Position numbers and translations under genes: made by a program. This document shows, in pieces, positions 40,831 to 43,234 of a stretch of DNA of 43,234 bases. Position 1 is the stretch's first letter; every line of letters starts with the position of its first letter. The stretch comes from Thalassovita sp. (GTDB taxonomy: Bacteria; Pseudomonadota; Alphaproteobacteria; Rhodobacterales; Rhodobacteraceae), in assembly GCA_029212905.1 (NCBI GenBank), contig JARGPB010000024.1:1-43234 (forward strand), given 5' to 3'. Below the pieces are notes generated by a model, which was given only the letters and a program-made list of their open reading frames with translations, made no database searches and was not told the origin of the DNA.

Positions 40831-41424
40831 CTAGGATATACTGCGTGTGCGGCTGCGGATTTCGAGGTCTTCGGCTTTATGCGCGGCGATTTGGGCTTCG
40901 CGTACGGGTTTGTGGTAGGCGGTTTCGATCTCTTTGCTGTGATCACCGAGTTCGCGACCATGGGTTTCCTTGAACGCCTCCCGCATCAGCGCTTTGGCGC
41001 CATCGCGGGTGATCGTCAGCTCCTCGGACAGAGTGACGGCCGCGGCATCATAGGCCTGGTAGAAGGGCCGGGTCGGCCCCTCTTTGATCATGCCTTCGAT
41101 GCTCTCGGCGGCGGTCAGCGCCTGTGCTTTGGCCGTCTCGGGCAACCCCTCCAAATTTGACTTCAGCCCCTCGCGCAGCTGATTCATGCTCTGGCCATAG
41201 CGGCCTGCAAAGACATCGCGGATCACCCCTTCGGCGCGCAGGGCGTCGAACTTTTCTCCGCGGGCAAAGGCATGGGAGAAGTCCGTCAGCGCCTCGCGGA
41301 AGGTGCCGCGCTCCTGGATTTCGGCGTGGAGGATGGACGAGAGCGCCCAGGCTTTGTCAAACTGCGCCTCGGTCAGGCCTTTGCCGCTGAAGCTTTGGCG
41401 GGCGGCCTGGACATTGGCGGGCAT
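40831..41424 (-). CDS. Transfer-region helical protein of unknown function
   Basis: A 197-residue, mainly helical protein (MPANVQAARQSFSGKGLTEA at its start, ending EIRSRTRSIS). No transmembrane segment or signal is visible, and no family is recognised. It follows the gene at 41461-41919 by 36 bases on the same strand. The ribosome site is weak: AAGGAA lies about 25 bases upstream. Similar helical proteins often accompany coupling proteins in mobilisation modules; a role in DNA processing is only a guess. Confidence 0.62.
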   Translation of the reverse strand: MPANVQAARQSFSGKGLTEAQFDKAWALSSILHAEIQERGTFREALTDFSHAFARGEKFDALRAEGVIRDVFAGRYGQSMNQLREGLKSNLEGLPETAKAQALTAAESIEGMIKEGPTRPFYQAYDAAAVTLSEELTITRDGAKALMREAFKETHGRELGDHSKEIETAYHKPVREAQIAAHKAEDLEIRSRTRSIS

Positions 41425-41460
41425 TGCGATCGTATCAGTTATGAGGGTTCCTTTCAGGAG

Positions 41461-41919
41461 TTAGGTGCGGGTGGGGCCGGAACGGCTTTGGTTCCAGGTC
41501 TGCGTGAGCGACTGGGATGACGTGGGCGCATCCCGGGCGCGGATTTCTGCGGTGAGATCGACATACTGCTCTGTCGCATCGTGGCGGATCGCGGCTTGGC
41601 GACGCTCGTGATCGCGGTAAACGCGGGCCTCGGCCTTGGCCTCCATCGCCTGGGGTGACTTCGGATCGACACCGGGCGGCTGGGGTTGATCAAGCGCGAT
41701 GCCATGCTCTTCGCGCAAAACGATCTGGCGGGCTTCGGCCATGCGCGCATCAAAATCGCGAGCGAAGGCCTGGTCCTCTTCGGCCAGGCGCGCCTTCGTC
41801 TGCGCCAGAATGGCGTTGTAGCGATCCCAATCCTGTCCGCTTTGCAGGCTTTTTTGCAGATGCGCCTCTACGGCGCGCTCATAGGCGGATCGGACCCTGT
41901 GTTCTGTCTCACTACTCAT
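41461..41919 (-). CDS. Transfer-region coiled-coil protein of unknown function
   Basis: A 152-residue protein dominated by charged heptad-like helices (about 1-70, ending in FDARMAEARQIVLREEHGIA) and a second helix (about 90-125), with a polar tail. A coiled coil is likely. The start is ATG 41919 with GGGAG eight bases upstream. It is divergent from the 88-residue gene at 41973, which leaves a 53-base spacer for two promoters. Function unknown. Confidence 0.62.
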   Translation of the reverse strand: MSSETEHRVRSAYERAVEAHLQKSLQSGQDWDRYNAILAQTKARLAEEDQAFARDFDARMAEARQIVLREEHGIALDQPQPPGVDPKSPQAMEAKAEARVYRDHERRQAAIRHDATEQYVDLTAEIRARDAPTSSQSLTQTWNQSRSGPTRT

Positions 41920-41972
41920 TGTTTTTGCTCCCAAATTTGCATCAATCCCCCGGTATTTGCTACGCTGATGTC

Positions 41973-42239
41973 ATGCAGCGTTTTGAGTTCATCGAGGATG
42001 TCGAGGCATGGGTAGAGCCCATGGGCTATGACACTTTCTGGCAAGCCATCGAACCTTATGGGATCTTCGGGCCCGAAGACCGCGCCCATTGCGACCGCAC
42101 CCTTGCAGACGGCATCGCGCCGATGGACACGGTCATGGCGGTCACCAAGGGCATGTTCTGCATGGAGATGACGCTCGCACACGATCTGCGCATACGGCCC
42201 ACACCGCGCCCAAGCCCCCGGCTCGAGGTGATCGACTGA
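41973..42239 (+). CDS. Small acidic protein of unknown function
   Basis: An 88-residue protein beginning MQRFEFIEDVEAWVEPMGYD with a following segment DRAHCDRTLADGIAPMDTV. It is acidic, soluble and without a recognised family. The start ATG at 41973 is chosen because the acidic reading begins there; upstream in-frame sequence overlaps the divergent gene. It ends just before the 80-residue membrane gene on the other strand. Confidence 0.6.
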   Translation: MQRFEFIEDVEAWVEPMGYDTFWQAIEPYGIFGPEDRAHCDRTLADGIAPMDTVMAVTKGMFCMEMTLAHDLRIRPTPRPSPRLEVID

Positions 42240-42247
42240 CCCGCCCC

Positions 42248-42490
42248 TCATGGCCGCGCCTTCAACAGGCGCACCCAGGGGCAGCGCCCACGCTCGGCGG
42301 GCAGCGTGAACGCCCCACCGATCCCGATCCAGGTGCAGGTGATGTAATGGCGCGGCGCCAAGGGATCGTAGCGCCGTCCGTTGTCATGGAAGGTGTAGCT
42401 GACGGCAACATGCGGCGTGCCCCAGAGCTGGATCATCCCCCAAAGGGCGAGCGGCGCCAGCACCCACAAAAACGCGACGATGAACCTCAT
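42248..42490 (-). CDS. Small membrane protein coupled to the coupling-protein gene
   Basis: An 80-residue protein with one N-terminal transmembrane segment or signal (MRFIVAFLWVLAPLALWGMI) and a short exported domain that includes FHDNGRRYDPLAPRHYITC. Its ATG overlaps the stop of the VirD4/TraG-like gene by four bases, so it is translated from the same message. It may be a TraF/TraH-like accessory of the transfer pore, but that is inference from position only. Confidence 0.7.
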   Translation of the reverse strand: MRFIVAFLWVLAPLALWGMIQLWGTPHVAVSYTFHDNGRRYDPLAPRHYITCTWIGIGGAFTLPAERGRCPWVRLLKARP

Positions 42491-43234
42491 GACCTTGCCC
42501 CCCGTGTGGTGACCAAACTGATCTTTGGGTCCGAAGCTAGCTTGCCGCCCTCCATCAGGTTGGGCGCCATCAGGTCGCAATAGGGGCTGATTTCGTTTTG
42601 GCGAACTCGGGAACAAATGAAGTAGCCAATGCCGCGAATGTGGATCAGTTGCTGGTCGGGGCGCAGGGCCATCAGCTCACTGGCCGAGATCTGGCGCTGT
42701 TTGACCAGGCTGAGATTAGTGTTGGTCGAGAGCCCGCCGGTTTCGCCGCTCATCGCCGTGGACAGGGCAAATTCCTCGCCAATCGCCTTGGAGACCTCCT
42801 CGGCCTCGCGGTAGCTGCCGAAGGCCAGCCAGCGTTTCGTCACGCAGTTGTCTTCGATCGTTTGTGTCAGGTGCTCGCCGTAAACACGCAAGACCTCGCT
42901 CCGGCTCTGGCTGATCAGGTGGAATTCCCCGCCATAGGAGCGCGCCGTCGTAATGGCACTTGATATCAATGGCTTAAGGGGGGAGTTGGTGAACTCATCA
43001 GCGATGATGCGCAACGCCCCGAGCTTTTGATAGAGCGCCTGGACAAAAGCGCCCATGTTCAGCGCATAAAGCGGCCCCATCTGCTGCGTCAGCGCCATCG
43101 GCCCGACGATGAACAGGACATAGCCCTCGCGGATCAGATCCTCGTGGCTGTGGGTCGCATTCAGCCCGCAATCGGCCATCTGGACCTGTCGCGGTTTGGT
43201 GCCGCTCCTTTGATAGCATAATGTGCAGCAAAGG
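42487..43234 (-). CDS. Type IV coupling protein, VirD4/TraG family (C-terminal part)
   Basis: The frame is open to the right edge of the window, so only the C-terminal part of about 249 residues is seen. ALRIIADEFTNSPLKPLIS carries the Walker B-like DEF motif of VirD4/TraG ATPases, followed by FHLISQSRSEVLRVYG (a conserved glutamine-containing motif) and TKRWLAFGSYREAEEVSKAIG. These proteins bring the relaxase-DNA complex to the type IV secretion channel at the inner membrane. It is coupled to the small membrane gene downstream. The N-terminal membrane domain and Walker A lie outside the window. Confidence 0.8.
   Translation of the reverse strand, partial: LCCTLCYQRSGTKPRQVQMADCGLNATHSHEDLIREGYVLFIVGPMALTQQMGPLYALNMGAFVQALYQKLGALRIIADEFTNSPLKPLISSAITTARSYGGEFHLISQSRSEVLRVYGEHLTQTIEDNCVTKRWLAFGSYREAEEVSKAIGEEFALSTAMSGETGGLSTNTNLSLVKQRQISASELMALRPDQQLIHIRGIGYFICSRVRQNEISPYCDLMAPNLMEGGKLASDPKISLVTTRGARS

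Noticed and set aside
1..43234. CRISPR arrays, rRNA genes or complete insertion sequences
   Set aside because: No regularly spaced repeats, rRNA signatures or transposase genes were seen in the window.

Overview
The window looks like chromosomal DNA of a marine Roseobacter-clade alphaproteobacterium (Rhodobacteraceae). The reasons are high GC, a complete trimethylamine (TMA) demethylation cluster of roseobacter type, and the gene neighbourhoods seen throughout. This assignment rests on recognising gene families, not on a search.

Region 1 (1-12.7 kb) is a methylated-amine catabolism cluster. Tmm oxidises TMA to TMAO. Tdm splits TMAO into dimethylamine and formaldehyde. A GcvT-like protein with DmmA, DmmB and DmmC takes dimethylamine to methylamine. 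The C1 units are expected to be handled on tetrahydrofolate; a FolD-like C-terminal fragment and PurU lie at the left edge. An ammonium transporter with a 60-residue membrane protein sits in the middle. A GntR/FCD regulator and a binding protein without an obvious signal peptide are encoded opposite tmm. The tmm leader carries repeated TTGG(T/C)TCAT half-sites, and several hairpins punctuate the cluster.

Region 2 (12.7-30 kb) is a mixed chromosomal stretch. It has a three-gene operon built around a 1373-residue secreted caspase-like protein with a PAN domain; divergent cobS and cobT; an lrp-kef operon divergent from hppD; a 742-residue one-span membrane protein; a SIMPL protein; metY; a glyoxalase-family gene interrupted by one amber codon; a glycosyltransferase-like protein; and a small lipoprotein-like or exported protein.

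Region 3 (30-43.2 kb) is the remnant of a mobilisable or conjugative element. It has a MobC-like accessory protein, a relaxase-helicase broken by an in-frame TAG and a one-base frameshift, a serine resolvase, small accessory proteins and, at the right edge, a VirD4/TraG-type coupling protein. Between the resolvase side and the coupling-protein side lies a complete ectoine cassette: ectA-ectB-ectC-ask on the minus strand, with a divergent MarR-type ectR. A gene truncated just before the cassette suggests that it was inserted into the transfer module. No rRNA, tRNA or CRISPR array was seen.
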